Shown here one piece after another: positions 11,743 to 24,100 of a stretch of DNA of 64,000 nucleotides (within the stretch, counting starts at the first letter, position 1; each line of letters starts with the position of its first letter). The notes below the pieces were generated by a model, which did no database searches, was not told the origin of the DNA, and saw only the letters and a program-made list of their open reading frames with translations. The position numbers and the translations under genes were made by a program. Source of the DNA: Auricularia sp. M13 (Eukaryota; Basidiomycota; Agaricomycetes; Auriculariales; Auriculariaceae). The stretch lies in contig CM073199.1 of the NCBI GenBank assembly GCA_037042915.1, forward strand, positions 1,302,001 to 1,366,000. Reading direction: 5' to 3'.

Positions 11743-12010
11743 GTCTGGGAGGAACGTTGGCGCGGCGGAAAACCCAGGTAAGTGTGGTGGTGGTTAAATA
11801 CCGTGCGCAAGAAGGAACTCCTGCGGAAAGCAGCTGAGGAGCGCAGGCGGCGTACCGAGATGCCTTGTAGCCTGCGCGCATGAAGTCGGCACGTGCCGTC
11901 GCGCGACCCTGACATTGCTTAGCAGCCAGGAACCCCGGAGAGAAGACCGGTTAATCTCTGATAGTGTCCGTATTGCCTCGTGGATGCATTGACGCACCGT
12001 ACTCTCCGTG

Positions 12011-12338
12011 TCATGGATGCCGCTCCACATATCGATGTGGCAGATCTGCAGGCACGCTGCATTGAGAAGAACGGTCGGCGTTGTGCGTGCAAAGGACGGC
12101 GACCTGGGCCAGATTAGGAACTCGCCCCATCCTGAGACGATGTACCTCATTCTACCAACTCTGGCGTGCATTGCGTGGGATAGCGACGCCGGGAGATGTC
12201 AGGTGCATGGAGTACAAAGGCAACGGACCGCACGTCTGGGCGCACTGAGTTGAATCGTCCGCAATCCGCCATGTCAGAGCAAGCCAACGACGCTACAAAG
12301 GGCAACAAAGCGTTCAACGGGTCTGCGGCAGGAGGCAT
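12011..12338 (-). CDS. Possible two-exon small protein (91 aa)
   Basis: ATG at 12338, exon 12156-12338, a 52-nt GT-AG intron and exon 12011-12103 give a continuous frame. The sequence contains several Cys residues (SLACSDMADCG, LCTHNADRSSQCS) but no recognisable domain. It could equally be chance. 12340-12840 contains no other supported gene. Confidence 0.25.
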
Positions 12339-12839
12339 AGATGCTGTAGGGATCTCTCGGAAGGAATGGCCCAGACTCACCCGTCACGTGTCAGTCAGGG
12401 AACGATGGTCCGTGCGCTGCCTCTCGACAGCCTGCCGCCAGCGGGCACGCTCCGAACGACGACGCGGTGCGCGCTGAAGCAAGACAATTGCCGTTTCATG
12501 ACGTATTACACAGCTCACGGTGGGGACCACATCGTCTATCTCGTCGTCGCAAGAATGCATGTTGCCAATTTACCTCGGGAACGTTCGAACGACTTACTAC
12601 GTAGCCGTCAACGGACGCGCACCGGGCGCCGGCGGATGGAGCGCTAACGATGCGGAGTACGTCGCAGTCATGAAGGAAGAATGATAGCGTGTAAAGAAAG
12701 TCATTTTGACATGTACTCGTGGATATGAACAAGTCGCGACGTTGAGAACGGAGGGGGGTAGCAAGGATAGAGGCTGACGTGTTATGCGAGCACCTATAAC
12801 TGGGGGATACAGAAAACATGAGGGGGAAAACAGACGGCT

Positions 12840-14700
12840 TTGAGTTGTACACCGCCAGGTTGGGCAGATGCGCTTGACGGAACGGCGGTCACAGCAACGA
12901 CGGGCTCAGCAGGACGCCGTGAAGCGCGGCGCGGCGCCAACGGCGGCACAGACGAGCGTGGCGCGGCGCTGGACACGGCAGGAACGGCGACGGCAATGCT
13001 AGCGACGGCGCGGACGAGCAGGGCATGGCGCTTGCCTGCACGTGCGAGGATGGTCGAGGTGGCGAGGACAGCAGGCGCACGGCGAAACACACAGGTGAGA
13101 ACGGCAAGGAGAGCAGCGAGGGCTCGGCGGGATAGTGAGCTTCGCACGGACATGCCGGGAAACGACGCCGATGGTGGCAGAGACGAGCCCGTCGCGGCGG
13201 GACAGCGGTTGGATTTGGAGGTTGGCGGCGTCCAGATTGCGAGGATGGCGCGCGGCGCAACTGAGCTCGCGAGAACGGCGGGCACAGCGACGACGCGCTG
13301 AAGGAAGCTGACCAGCGGCAGGGAATGCAGGGGACGGCACAGGCAAGCCCGTCAAGATCGCGGCGAGACAGCAGTTGAAAGTAGTGGTCGGTGGCGTCGA
13401 GACTGCGGTGATGGTGGGCGCGCGGCGTGACCGAGTCCGCGAGACCGGCGTGCACAGCGACGACGGGCTGAGCAGAACAGTGAGCAGCGGCATGGCACAG
13501 AGGAGCCTGTCGCGGCCGCGCAGCGGTTGGAATCAGTTGTTGGCGGCGGCCAGACTGCGAGGACGGCGGGCGCGCGGCGCAACTGAGCTCGCAAGAACGG
13601 CGGGCACAGCGACGACGCGCTGAAGGAAGCTGACCAGCGGCAGGGAATGCCGGCGACGCGTCAGGTGAGCCCGTCGCGGTGGGGCAACGGTTGGAATTGG
13701 AGTTCGGCGGCGTCCAGACTGCGAGGATGGCGAGTGTGACGGCGTGACCGCGCTCGCGAGAACGGCGAGCGCAGCGACGACGTGCTGAGCAAGACAGCGA
13801 CCGTGGCAGTGAATGACGGTGACGGCACAGGCGAGTCCCTCGCGGCGAGGAAGCGGTTGGAATTAGATATCGGCGGGCGAGGACGGCGGCCGCGACGGCG
13901 CTGGCAAGACGAGCGTGTACAGCGACGACGAGCTGAGCAAGACGCAGAGCTACTGCAGGTATTCCAATGACGGCACAGACGAGCCCGTCGCGGCGGGACA
14001 GCGGTTGGATTTGGAGGTTGGCGGCGTCCAGATTGCGAGGATGGGATGGCGGCGGCGCAACTGAGCTCGCAAGAACGGCGAGCACAGCGACGACGGGCTG
14101 AATGACGCTGACCAGCGGCAGGGAATGTCAGTGACGGGTCAGGCGAGGCCGTTGAGGCCGGACGGCGCTTGGGATTGGAGGTTGCGGCGGTCAGACTGCG
14201 AGGATGGCGAGCGTGGCGCGCTGGCGAGAACGGCGATGAGAGCGACGAGGGACTCAGCAGGACGTTGAGCAGCGAACGGAAATGCCGGGAATAGACGCCA
14301 GTGGTGGCACGGGCGAGCTGAGCACGGCGAGGCAGCGGTTGGACATAGAGGTCGGCGGCGGTCAGACTGCGAGGATCGCGCGCGCAGCGACGGAGAGGTG
14401 GCGAGAACGGCGGGGACGGCGACGATGAGCTCTGAGCGACACTGAGCAGCATATGGGAACGCCGGGCGGCGGTGCCAGAGATGGCGCAGAGCCCAGCAGG
14501 CCGTGTGGGAAGCCGTCCGCGACGGGTTGGCTGGCGTCAAGGCGGACCGTCAGCGCTGAGCAGAAAAAATCCTGTAAATTACCCACCGGCTCGCTCGGCG
14601 CTGCCGCCGCGTTTCTCCACCCCCGACAGCCTCTGCGTCGCCCAGGTTTCCGGGGATCGGTCGTTGTGCTGCGCGCTCGTGTTCATCGCTTTAGGAAGAG
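12840..14700 (-). repeat. Repeat family copy C (diverged, about 160-bp units)
   Basis: About eight degenerate units of roughly 160 bp carry the same motifs as A, B and E (cggcgggacagcggttgga, gagctcgcgagaacggcggg). The phrase ctgaccagcggcagggaatg recurs near 13307, 13628 and 14108. The core, read on the minus strand at 14,540-14,690, aligns by eye with the cores of A/B/E and with fragment D. The long minus-strand frames here (398 codons at 12889-14085, 263 at 13661-14452) are artefacts of the tandem units. Confidence 0.75.
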
Positions 14701-14873
14701 TCCCAAACTCCGCCCGGTCATCCTCAACCGCCAACATTAACAAGCTTCAGCCTCAGTTTCCTCACCCCTCGCCTCTGCGGCCTTCCTTATGCGGGACACA
14801 AGAGTTCTTCTTCGCACAGCCTTGTGCTCGCGTGCGACGTTACCTTGTAAAGCACGACCTTCTAGCGACTGCT

Positions 14874-14880
14874 TATATAG
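14874..14880 (+). promoter_or_regulatory. TATA box of the F-box-like gene
   Basis: TATATAG lies 45 bases before the ATG at 14919. This spacing matches other genes in the window and argues for the internal ATG rather than the upstream in-frame one at 14472, which lies in repeat C. Confidence 0.55.
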
Positions 14881-14918
14881 TCAGGCCGTCCACACCGGAC
14901 CCCCCGCCGCCCTCGACC

Positions 14919-16358
14919 ATGCATTCGGCTATGCCCCTCAATTCCGACCTCATTTTCTGCGTACTTGACGATCTGGAATTCTCTGACCTACGAATCTGCT
15001 GCGGCGTGTCTCGTCTATGGAGGTTTTGTGCGAAGGACCATCCCACGTACTGGAAAACGCTCATCATCAGCGACACCAATCTTTCACCTGGATCCATCAA
15101 CCTCTTTCTTGACAGACTCAATGCTAAGCAAGATCCTTGCGCCACCATCTCTCTCTCCCTCCGATGGACTGCCCCGTCGTCTGCGATGATAAGATATATC
15201 CTCCCAGCTCTCAAATCTCATGTTCATCGCGCAGAAGAACTCGCTTTTGTCGCCTCACATTCACTTGTCACTCATTTGTGGTCTTTGTTTTCCATCGATG
15301 CGCCCCTCCTCCGGGATTTACAGGTCGTGATCAAGGGTGCTTCGCAACATACGCCACCCGTACCGGCCATGTTCAATGTCCACAAGTACAATTCTCTCGA
15401 ACGCATCTTTCTACTTGATGTGGCGCTTCCTGCCTGCCTTCCACCGGTTAGACACGTTGTGCGCGCAGTTAAAGCAACCTACTTTCACCAACATCCTCAG
15501 ATGTTGCGCCTACTGGCCTGGCTGCCCCGCTCCGAGACTGTTGATCTGTGGTCGAAAACAGAAGATCGCGACCAAGATGTCCCTAGCTCTCTGAGCTTTG
15601 CTGACCTACGGCATCTTATTGTCTATCGCGAAGATCATCTTGATTACCTGGCGCGTCGCGGCATTCGGCTTTTGAGCACCCGGATCCCCAATCTGTTGCC
15701 CGTACACGCGCAAAACCTTTTACCACGTGCTGCAGAAATGTTCATGGGAGTCAAGACGCTTTACCACCCTGACATTGCCACTCCTTGGGCCGTCGTGACG
15801 GTCGCCACAGCGGACGGGAGCGTTATCCGACAATTTGACTATGTTAACTTACGGATTCTAACGTCAGATGACTTTCTGAGCGCGGTCATTCAGACCAAGT
15901 ACTTGTCGGTGCTTATCATTCCGCTGCACATTGGGTTCCGCGAACTTTGTCAGTTCGGCTATCAATTGCCTGTGCTGAGAAAGCTGTGCCTCCTCTCGAA
16001 CACGCTTCCCGACCTCTCCAGTGGCTCTCAATGGGGTGCCGTTCACTGCCCCAACCTCCGTAAACTTGTTTTGCAGAGACAAACGCATTGCGACTACGCC
16101 CTTATCTCCCGTCCCGGGCTGGATGCCTTTGTCTCAGCAGCCGTCGTCTTGGACGGGAAGGCAACGATAGACGTTGTATTGCACAACGTATATATCATCG
16201 GGGATACTAGAGCAAGCGGCACCATTGCCTCTATCTCCTCGAAGATAGTAAACGCGCATTGGACTGACATGTCCCCAAAGACTGTTCGAAAAACTGGGGA
16301 GATAAATAAGATCCCGCTCTTATTTGCTGATCCTGGGCTGCATATTTTTGATGTCTAA
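14919..16358 (+). CDS. F-box-like protein (479 aa)
   Basis: The frame extends upstream to 14472, but that part is repeat-derived, so ATG 14919 is preferred. Residues about 4-45 form a degenerate F-box: MPLNSDLIFCVLDDLEFSDL, then C-x-x-VSRLWR and the W of YWKTL. The rest is a long stretch of alternating strand and helix segments with Leu-rich spacing. This is usual for basidiomycete F-box proteins, where the C-terminal part recruits substrates to SCF ubiquitin ligases; no WD40 or canonical LRR is evident. It is a single exon, ending TAA at 16358. 16360-16800 has a G-run near 16520 and no gene. Confidence 0.6.
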   Translation: MHSAMPLNSDLIFCVLDDLEFSDLRICCGVSRLWRFCAKDHPTYWKTLIISDTNLSPGSINLFLDRLNAKQDPCATISLSLRWTAPSSAMIRYILPALKSHVHRAEELAFVASHSLVTHLWSLFSIDAPLLRDLQVVIKGASQHTPPVPAMFNVHKYNSLERIFLLDVALPACLPPVRHVVRAVKATYFHQHPQMLRLLAWLPRSETVDLWSKTEDRDQDVPSSLSFADLRHLIVYREDHLDYLARRGIRLLSTRIPNLLPVHAQNLLPRAAEMFMGVKTLYHPDIATPWAVVTVATADGSVIRQFDYVNLRILTSDDFLSAVIQTKYLSVLIIPLHIGFRELCQFGYQLPVLRKLCLLSNTLPDLSSGSQWGAVHCPNLRKLVLQRQTHCDYALISRPGLDAFVSAAVVLDGKATIDVVLHNVYIIGDTRASGTIASISSKIVNAHWTDMSPKTVRKTGEINKIPLLFADPGLHIFDV

Positions 16359-17194
16359 TGATATTAGTGGCCTGTAGCTCGAGATCTGTGTACGACAAAT
16401 ACTACTTCACGTAGGATTATTGATCAGTGCAGACTGCAGCACCGCATACCCGCGGCTTGCAGTTCATCATAAATTTCACGATGTCCTTCACCGACTCCTA
16501 AGTCGGTCTCTCTGCGGTGGGGGCGGGGGGGGGGTCTTCAGATTGACGAACCCGGTTCTCTCCGCATTAGTCATTCCGATATCTTCCCGTCCAGTCCTGT
16601 CGCTAGAATTGCTGCCGTACACTAGAAACTGCTTCCATTTGTGTCCGTCATTAACACCCGCTTTTTGCTGAGGACGTCCCCCGCGTGAAGTCAAGACTCA
16701 TTGAATTTCAGGCCCCCTACCACTCCGTCAATTTCAGTCTCATCTGATATGTAACGGTAGAAACTGCCCAGTCTTGCTGCACATCCCACAATTCCGTTTT
16801 GTGCATGTGCGATGACTTACATAATCGATTGAAATTTGCCTTAGGCACCCGTTCCGTGCACCCGGAGTCCTATAGTACTAATGGTATGATTACTGGCAAA
16901 GATGCCAGTTTTATTTTCTATCATTTTTTGGGCCAAGCGGCGTCGATGTGTATGAGACGATCTTCGGAGACAAGTCGGAGTCGACACGCTGCGCCGCCTG
17001 CACGTAGAATATCAAACATCCGCTCAGCTCGTTTGAACTCGATTTCGCGCTGGGCAGTGTGGTATCCTGCTTTCCTGCGGCGCCATGTTCCTGATTGCGC
17101 TGTGCTACGTACCTTCCGCGTGTGCTGGGCATCGTGCACATGGCAGCTGCGTACTACACGAGCCACAAATCTACAGCTTTCCGCGTTGACTATC

Positions 17195-17640
17195 GGCGCC
17201 GTCAGACTCAACGTCAGGCCGGTGTTCCTGGGTCCATTGAGCGCAGGCGTCGCCAAGTACTGGCGGCGCATGGTCGTTGTGGCCATTGCGATGGATTCCC
17301 GCCCAGGTACTTCAGACTTCGAGCTACGATACGATATTGAACCTCTGTCTGCGGGCGTCCCACCGATCTGGCGCTCCTGGGTGTCTTCGTGCGCAGCGCA
17401 TCGCTATGGGTGGCCTAGGCGGCTGGATTAGTTCGCGGCACGAGTTGACGAGTTTTGCGTGCGCCTCAGTCTCAGTTCCTCCGATAACTGTTCGGCGAAA
17501 TAATCCATGTCGACCTCCAGCGCGTTCTTCGGCGCCGTCAGATTCAACTCGACGTTCCTGTATACCCGTCGGGCGCGTGCCTCCCAAGTACTGGCCGCAC
17601 CTCGTTATAGCGTTCGCAATGGATTTATTCCCGCTCAGTT
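17195..17640. repeat. Tandem duplication about 333 bp apart in a degenerate region
   Basis: The segment beginning tcggcgccgtcagactcaac at 17195 is repeated, diverged, as tcggcgccgtcagattcaac at 17528. The similarity runs through the motif agtactggc and gcgatggatt (gcaatggatt in the second unit), giving two units of roughly 110 bp. Frames on both strands are broken, so I call no gene in 16800-18070. Confidence 0.55.
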
Positions 17641-18077
17641 CACAGCGCGAGACGTCTGCTTCTGGAGCGCGCGCAGCAGGCCTCTCCATCGATTCCCGAA
17701 GTGATTCTGCGCTCTGGAGCCCTCCTGGCGAGATCAGGCAGGTAGTTGGACACACTGCATGCCGATCGCAACTCGGAAGTCTGCTGCGAGCTTGTCCTCC
17801 GACTGTGTGTGGTGCCATGCACTGGCCCTGGCTTATGGGATCGGCACTCGGCGCTGTGGCTACCAGGTATCTCAGTACGTTTATCACCTCCTTTCGCTGG
17901 GAGAAGGTCTGCTCGTGCTCGTGGGCGTCCTGGCAGGTCGGGCTTCGGGGATGTTCTCGAGCAGCTGCCCAAGCAGCTTAGGCAGGCCTGGCGCGAGGAA
18001 AGGGAGGACTGGGCGCTGAATCGGACTCGGAGTCACTACTATCGCTCAGGCTCGCCGTGCACTCTACGAAAAGGGAG

Positions 18078-18308
18078 TCAGTGTTCGCACATGTTCAACT
18101 TGACAGCAAAGTATGTCTCGTTGTTCGTCGCGACGAACCGCGTCCGCTCGTCCATGAGCTGCTCCCGATACTTCAACGCCTCTGCACGCGTGAATAGAGT
18201 GCTCGTGAAGTCCGCAATCATCTCCAACAGCTCTCTTGGCAAGCGGTGAAGACGGTTATCGGGCTCGAAAGACGAGATGGCGTCGAGCACCCAGTCGCGC
18301 TGCTGCAT
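18078..18308 (-). CDS. Short hypothetical protein (76 aa)
   Basis: ATG 18308 to TGA 18078 with good protein-like composition: LHRLPRELLEMIADF resembles the first helix of an F-box, followed by a charged helix (RAEALKYREQLMDERTRF). It could be a short stand-alone gene or the last exon of something upstream. No TATA box or partner exon is obvious. Confidence 0.35.
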   Translation of the reverse strand: MQQRDWVLDAISSFEPDNRLHRLPRELLEMIADFTSTLFTRAEALKYREQLMDERTRFVATNNETYFAVKLNMCEH

Positions 18309-18419
18309 CGCGACCGTGCTCGTCGAGGGTATCGTTTCTTGAGGGTCGACGCGAAAGAGCGCAAGGATCGCATGTAGAAGGCGACGGCGGACCTGCGCAG
18401 CTCGCTAGGGGAGCACGAT

Positions 18420-18900
18420 CATGACGAGCACAAAATCGACGACACTACGAGCGAGGGCGCGTACGAGCACGAGCACAACGAAGTGTCGACCACGCGCGCG
18501 ATTCGGGCCCACATGCCTCAGCAACCGCGCCCCGAGTTGCTGCCACCTTCTGGCCGGCGTAACACTCCTTGTAAGCGTCGCGGGCCGTCAGCGAGCCGGG
18601 CAGCCCGAGCAGCCAGCACCAGCATTCGCTCGTGAGTCCGAGCTGGGTCCGAGGCAGAGCACGAGCAAGCAATCCGAGCACAGACAGCGTCATCCCAAGA
18701 CGGCATCATCCCCAGGCCCGACGTGCCGATCATCAAGGTCGCGACGGAGGAGCAGTGGTAGACGAGGTAGACGAAAAAGGTGCGGCCCCGCCGTCTCTGA
18801 CGTTGGACCAGCCTAAATCTCTAAGAGCCCGGACCTGACGGCAGCGAGAACACGAAAATCCAGTGTGGGCACGCCGACGAAGAGAGTGAGATTTCTCTAC
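18420..18900 (-). pseudogene. Decayed membrane-protein gene fragment
   Basis: On the minus strand a hydrophobic segment (FFVYLVYHCSSVATLMIG) is followed by Gly-rich residues. The conserved-looking lead-in (LRDLGWSNVRDGG) lies in a different frame immediately upstream, so a frameshift separates them. The pattern recalls the last helices of the multi-span DUF6533-type proteins common in mushrooms, but that is only a guess. Confidence 0.25.
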
Positions 18901-20103
18901 AAGGCGAGCTCCAGTCCTAGTTGACCAGCGTGCGCAATATTATTCCAACTTATAGCGACCAGTACCTGCGGATGTGGACGATCTTCTGCGCCCAATTCGC
19001 GCGCTTGAACACTCAGCACGTCGCATAATGCAAGACGTTCAAAGAGTGGGGAATACTGAGCGACCGGGAATGCGGCTACACCACAAAGAGGGGGCATAAG
19101 ACGCGTATCAGCGCTGCCTCGAGTCGCGCTTAGCTCGCGTGGACTATAGTAAGGATTGACGTTGAAAGCGAAGGCTGCAGAAAGCCAGCTAGGAGTCGGT
19201 GATGGCCGCGAGCAGCGCTACGTTTCTTTCTGCTGGCGATCTAGTAAGAAGGAAGGGTTCAAGGGGGGATATCCCAATCAGCAATGATGCTCCGGGCCAC
19301 GGACTGGCAGCAAGCGTTTTCCCAACACTTATTGTGCAATGGTTCAGACATTCATCGCACGCTCACGAGAGATTCACGGTGCTTAACAAGTGATTAACGC
19401 AGAAATGGAATTCCATCAGTGCACTATTCCAGAAAAGGCCGAGAATGGCTTTCGAGAACGAATGGAACGCAGGGATCCCGCGCACGCAGAGTCTGCCACA
19501 CCGTTCGTGGCCTGGCGCAGACTCGGACACGCCACTTTTGGGGAAGTACTAGGAAAATACGCTTTCCCGTTCTTGATGTAAAGGACATCTTGACGGGGGT
19601 TTCAGGATTTCTAGACTCTGGAGCTTGTTCAGTCCCGATGTAGACTGACATTGTCTTGTATTTACACTCCGCCAATTAAACGTTCCTTGGAATCTTTACT
19701 CAACTGCCCGCACGTACATGACGCAACCCGGCCTATCTGCATGGTGGTGCCCTACCTACCCGTCGCGCGTAGTATCCTGCTCGCATCGCAGGTGTCGGCG
19801 CGGGCACTAATGAGTGTGCTCCAACCTCTAACGGCGCGCCGAGTTCCTATCCACACAAGACCTGCGTCCGCTCTCGTTTTCCGCAATCGCTGCATTCCTG
19901 CTATAAATTGACGGTCGGAGCTTGCATGTTCTACTGACGGCTCTCTGCGCTCACTATCCCCCGACGGCTCTCTTCGCGCCCCTATGCCCGTGTTCCCGTT
20001 GCCCAATTCATGAAACAACCTACATCCACTTTCTCGCACTCTTTCGACGACCTGCGCCGTGGCTGCCGACTAGCTCGCTGCGCTCGACCTCATCGCACGC
20101 TCA

Positions 20104-20300
20104 GTGTCCCCGATGCTTGCATACTCGCAGGCGGGAGCTTGGCGCATACTCGCGGGCGGGAGGCTGATATTACTCGCGGCCAGGAGGCTTGCCTACTTAC
20201 AGGCGGGAGCCTGGTATCGCCGACTGGCACGTTGTGGCCTGTCATTACTCGCAGGCGGGAGCCTTGCATCTTGGTCATTACCGGCCAGCGAGAACCTCGC
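20104..20300 (+). repeat. Short-unit minisatellite (ctcgcaggcgggagcttg-type)
   Basis: At least five imperfect copies of a 24-50 base unit with core tcgcaggcgggagc occur between 20,120 and 20,270. A second short motif with core ccggcaga/ccggtaga repeats at 20,398-20,450. 19,100-20,640 contains no supported gene. Confidence 0.7.
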
Positions 20301-21143
20301 CTGACTGGCTGGTGTTTGGCGGTGTTTGGTTGCAACGTCTAAGCGGTGCTCAACGACCTCGTCTGCATCTCGCGACGCGCTCGACGTCGACTGCCACGGC
20401 CGGCAGATGTTGCCTGCCAGGGCCGGTAGAGGTTGACTGCCACTGCCGGCATAATAGGAGTCCGATCTCCAAGCGGCGTGGCCGGCTCGCAGCTTGGCCG
20501 TAGGCTGCGCTGGGAGTGGTGCGCTCGCAGGTTGTGGGCCGAAGCGCGATCATTGTGCAATCTGCGCGCGTCACCGACGTTTCGGATGTTCGCGCTACCC
20601 CGTTCGCTTCGAGACCATTGTGACGGTTTCTAAATAAAAACAGCACTAATATCGCAATGGTGTAGACTTGACCCAGCTTGTGCTGGAAAGCACAACTGGA
20701 AGATCGAGCCATGCTGCGGTGGGTGTCCGGAGCCACTGCAGTCGGCCGGAGCGGTCGTCCCTGATTGGGACCTCCCCGCCTGAACTCTACCTACCAACGT
20801 ACCCCGGGCTGTCGTCCAGACTGTTTCATATCCTTCAGATCTTTGAGTCGGAGTTACTGGATTTGTACCGCAGGACACGCCGATCAGACGCCCATGTCGC
20901 TCCCTGCGCCAGAGCGAGGACACGAATCGTAAAAGTTCTCTTCCATTAATTCCTATCAAACTAACACACGATGTGCGTCACAGGCAGCTCTTGCGCCTCA
21001 TGAGAATTTCAGGTTGCCCGCTATCCCGCAAGTAATCCTCTTCTATTAGCACTGTCCTTTCGAACACATTCAGACTTTTACAGGTGATTGAATGCTTCTT
21101 TACATATTCGCACTTTCCCCATAATCTGCCCACTGCCGCGGAC

Positions 21144-24100
21144 TCAATACTGTAGTTCAGTCAGTACTCGATCAACTTTGGGAGCGTCGAAACTCGCCCG
21201 ATCCAAGGGCCAAACTACCAATCGTCGACCGTCGTCTGCGTCAGAAGGTTCTGTAAAACTGTATGATGCAAAGTGATGCAATATATCACCGAGCCGGACA
21301 AGAATCGGCTGTTTGAAAAAGTCTTTGTGGCACACTAATGCTCCAAGCGAGTCTCTGAACCGCGCGAATGGTTCCTGCTCGGCATCTTCCGCGCGAATAT
21401 ATCTGCGTAGAATGACGAATGTGTCGCTTATCCGCATGTCATCTTGGCGCCGCTCATGCACCAGGATGTTGCTAATCTGCCCTGGAAGTATCTTTCCGTC
21501 TTTCCGTCGAAACATGACGTTGCAATTATCTCGAGAAGCCTGTACTGTTGAGAACTTGACTCCGTGATGTTTGATCCACTTAAGAGATTGCGCCTTTGGG
21601 GGTAATCGTCCTAGCTCCCCATCTGAGGCAAGAAATGCTTTTAACAGTTCATATTCTTCGGTGTGCATGGGGTGGGCCTTTTTGTAGTCCATTCTCATAC
21701 TGGTGGTCGAGGCGGCACTGGCATCCATGCTAGCGTCGCTAAGAAGTGAACCTTTGCTAGGTGCCGTCGTGCACTGGAGAACACTTATCAAGGTCTGCTT
21801 CACGATAGGAGGGGCATTGTCAGGGCAATTGTGCGCCAACCGTCGCAGCCCTGAACTGTTATGATAGTTCCGAAGCATTGTCGTCTCCATTCCAGCTAAA
21901 TCCAATTTGAACTCAGTTTGCACGTCAGAGGAGATCAAGAGAGCTCTACGCACTGCGGTTATTCGTTTTGACCTTCTGTAACAATCCTATCTGGCGCTCA
22001 ATTGGAAACGCCCACCAGCCACGCAATGGTCCAAACCAGGGTAGCAATTCGCCAAGATGAAGTGCCGCATGATGATTCGGAAGAAGAGGAAATCCTCGCT
22101 CCACCATCCCGCGGAGATAGCGCCTGATGTACTTTGTGTACTGCTGTGAATGGGTGAGCGAGGTTGACCTTCGGGTGGCAATTTGTACCGCGGTAACTAA
22201 ATCAAGAAACCAGTCTAAATCAGCCTGCATTGCTGTTCCGGTCCATTGCTTGATCAATGCCATTGGTAGTTGCACAGTTGCGGCCGTGCGCCATTCGTCG
22301 GCTTTCATTGTACCACGGCTCGGACTGCCGAAATGCGACGATACGCGACCTAGCCAAGATGGAACGGACAACTTGCTGATTATGTGTCGCAGTTGCGTGA
22401 GATCCTTCGAAGACATCGTGTGCGACACGAGGTTCACAGATACAGATTGCTCAGGCGGAGCACCCTGAGTACCAGACCCATCGGCAGTAGACTCCGCCAA
22501 TGGCGCGGTGGGCGGAACAGAGATTTCCTTTGGTAGATTTTCATTTTCAGATAGATGAGGGGCGGATCGTACATCCGACTGCGACGCCTGATTAGATCTG
22601 GAGCTCGCAATCAGACTGCGCAAGACCCATACCTGTTCCTGCAGTGCGTTGATGAGATCTTGCTTAGTAGCTGGCCGTCCACTGTGCGATGACGTTATCT
22701 TCAAGTTGCGGGCTGCGCACAGCTGGGCCAAAATCGCCCGGTTGAAACGCAGCAATTTGCGAAAGCGTTCTTGATCGTCGGCTTTGGCAAGTAACGCATC
22801 GGCTAAGGAGCGTTAGCTGCGCAGCTGGTGTGCATGAATCATTGCAACCTTTGTGCTTGTCCTCCAGTGATCTTCCGACCTGTGCCGTTGCTGATTTATG
22901 AGGTCGGGACGTGCGCTTGTCAGGGCTGGCGGTATCACTGACGGCCTTCTTCGAAGCCTCCTGGATACCCCAAATCCTTCTCACGTGGTGTTGGATGAGA
23001 CCAAGAAACAGGTTATGCATCCCGTCGACAATGAAGTACTTGGTGGGATCCCAGTAGGGCAATCGAAGCAGTTCTGACCAGCCGACGCCTGTACTTTTTT
23101 TCATAGCTTTTCGCCCAGACTTAGATGTAATTGAATTCCACTCGTGTGCCTGTCTGGTCCATGCGGATCGGGTACGTCGTATATAATTGCCGTTGATGAT
23201 CTCGAGGTTGGAAAACTCCTTCGTGTGACACTCGCAGTAAGGACAGGCGTAATTACCAGAAGGCGGGTTAAATCCAATGACCTTTCGGCCCGCTTGCATG
23301 TCACAGACCACAGGAATCAACGCCGCTCGAACACTTCGTCCTGAAGCACTCAGCGGGGTGGTGGAAACCCGTAATCCCGTTTCCCACAGTTCGAGGAGCT
23401 CGTCAACGAGGGGTGTCAGGAATGGCTGTACATTTGTTTCCTTGGGACCTGGAAGGACGCCGAGCACATGCAGGTTCTCCGGAGAATATCGTATTTCAGG
23501 AGGAAGATTGAGACAGGCAAGGGATATCACTCCAAGACTGACAGCGCTTCTCCTGGTCGAACCTCGCGGGTGGAACCAGTCAACGGAAAGGCTGAATATG
23601 AGACGCAGCTCTGGTTTATCAGGACGGAAGTATGGTGTTTTCTTGTCGGGACCTAGGAAGGTTGTGAAAGCTTTCCCTTGACGGATGTCCCGCAGTAGAG
23701 TATCGTCGTCAACTTGGGAAGTAAGCAATGATGCAATGGAGTCCGAGGCAGTAACCAAAGCTGCTTCCAGCCTGGAATCAGCCAGATATGTACGAATGCA
23801 ATCCGAAATCGAAGCGTAAGCGAACGGCTTTAACGGTACAAGAACCTTCGACGTAAGTTTGCCTGCGCAGGTCTCAACTACTGCAAGCAGATCAATCTGT
23901 GACGCTTACTCACCTGGCCCACGGAGTTCCTTCTCCTCAACGATCACTTCGTCGCAGGCCACCATAGTCTCCCCTCCAGGAACTAGATTTCCACAGCGAG
24001 TAGGGTAGGCTATCCCACCGGCAAGAGTGTTCACCGGAGCAGACAGGTGGCTACATCGCGGACAAGTCGCATAGATGGTAAAGCTTGGGGTCATGTCGGC

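Noticed and set aside
12889-14085. 398-codon minus-strand frame
   Set aside because: It lies wholly in the tandem units of repeat C, and its repetitive Ala/Arg/Pro/Ser composition follows the DNA repeat.
14472-14918. N-terminal extension of the F-box-like frame
   Set aside because: Repeat-derived sequence upstream of a TATA box; an internal ATG fits better.
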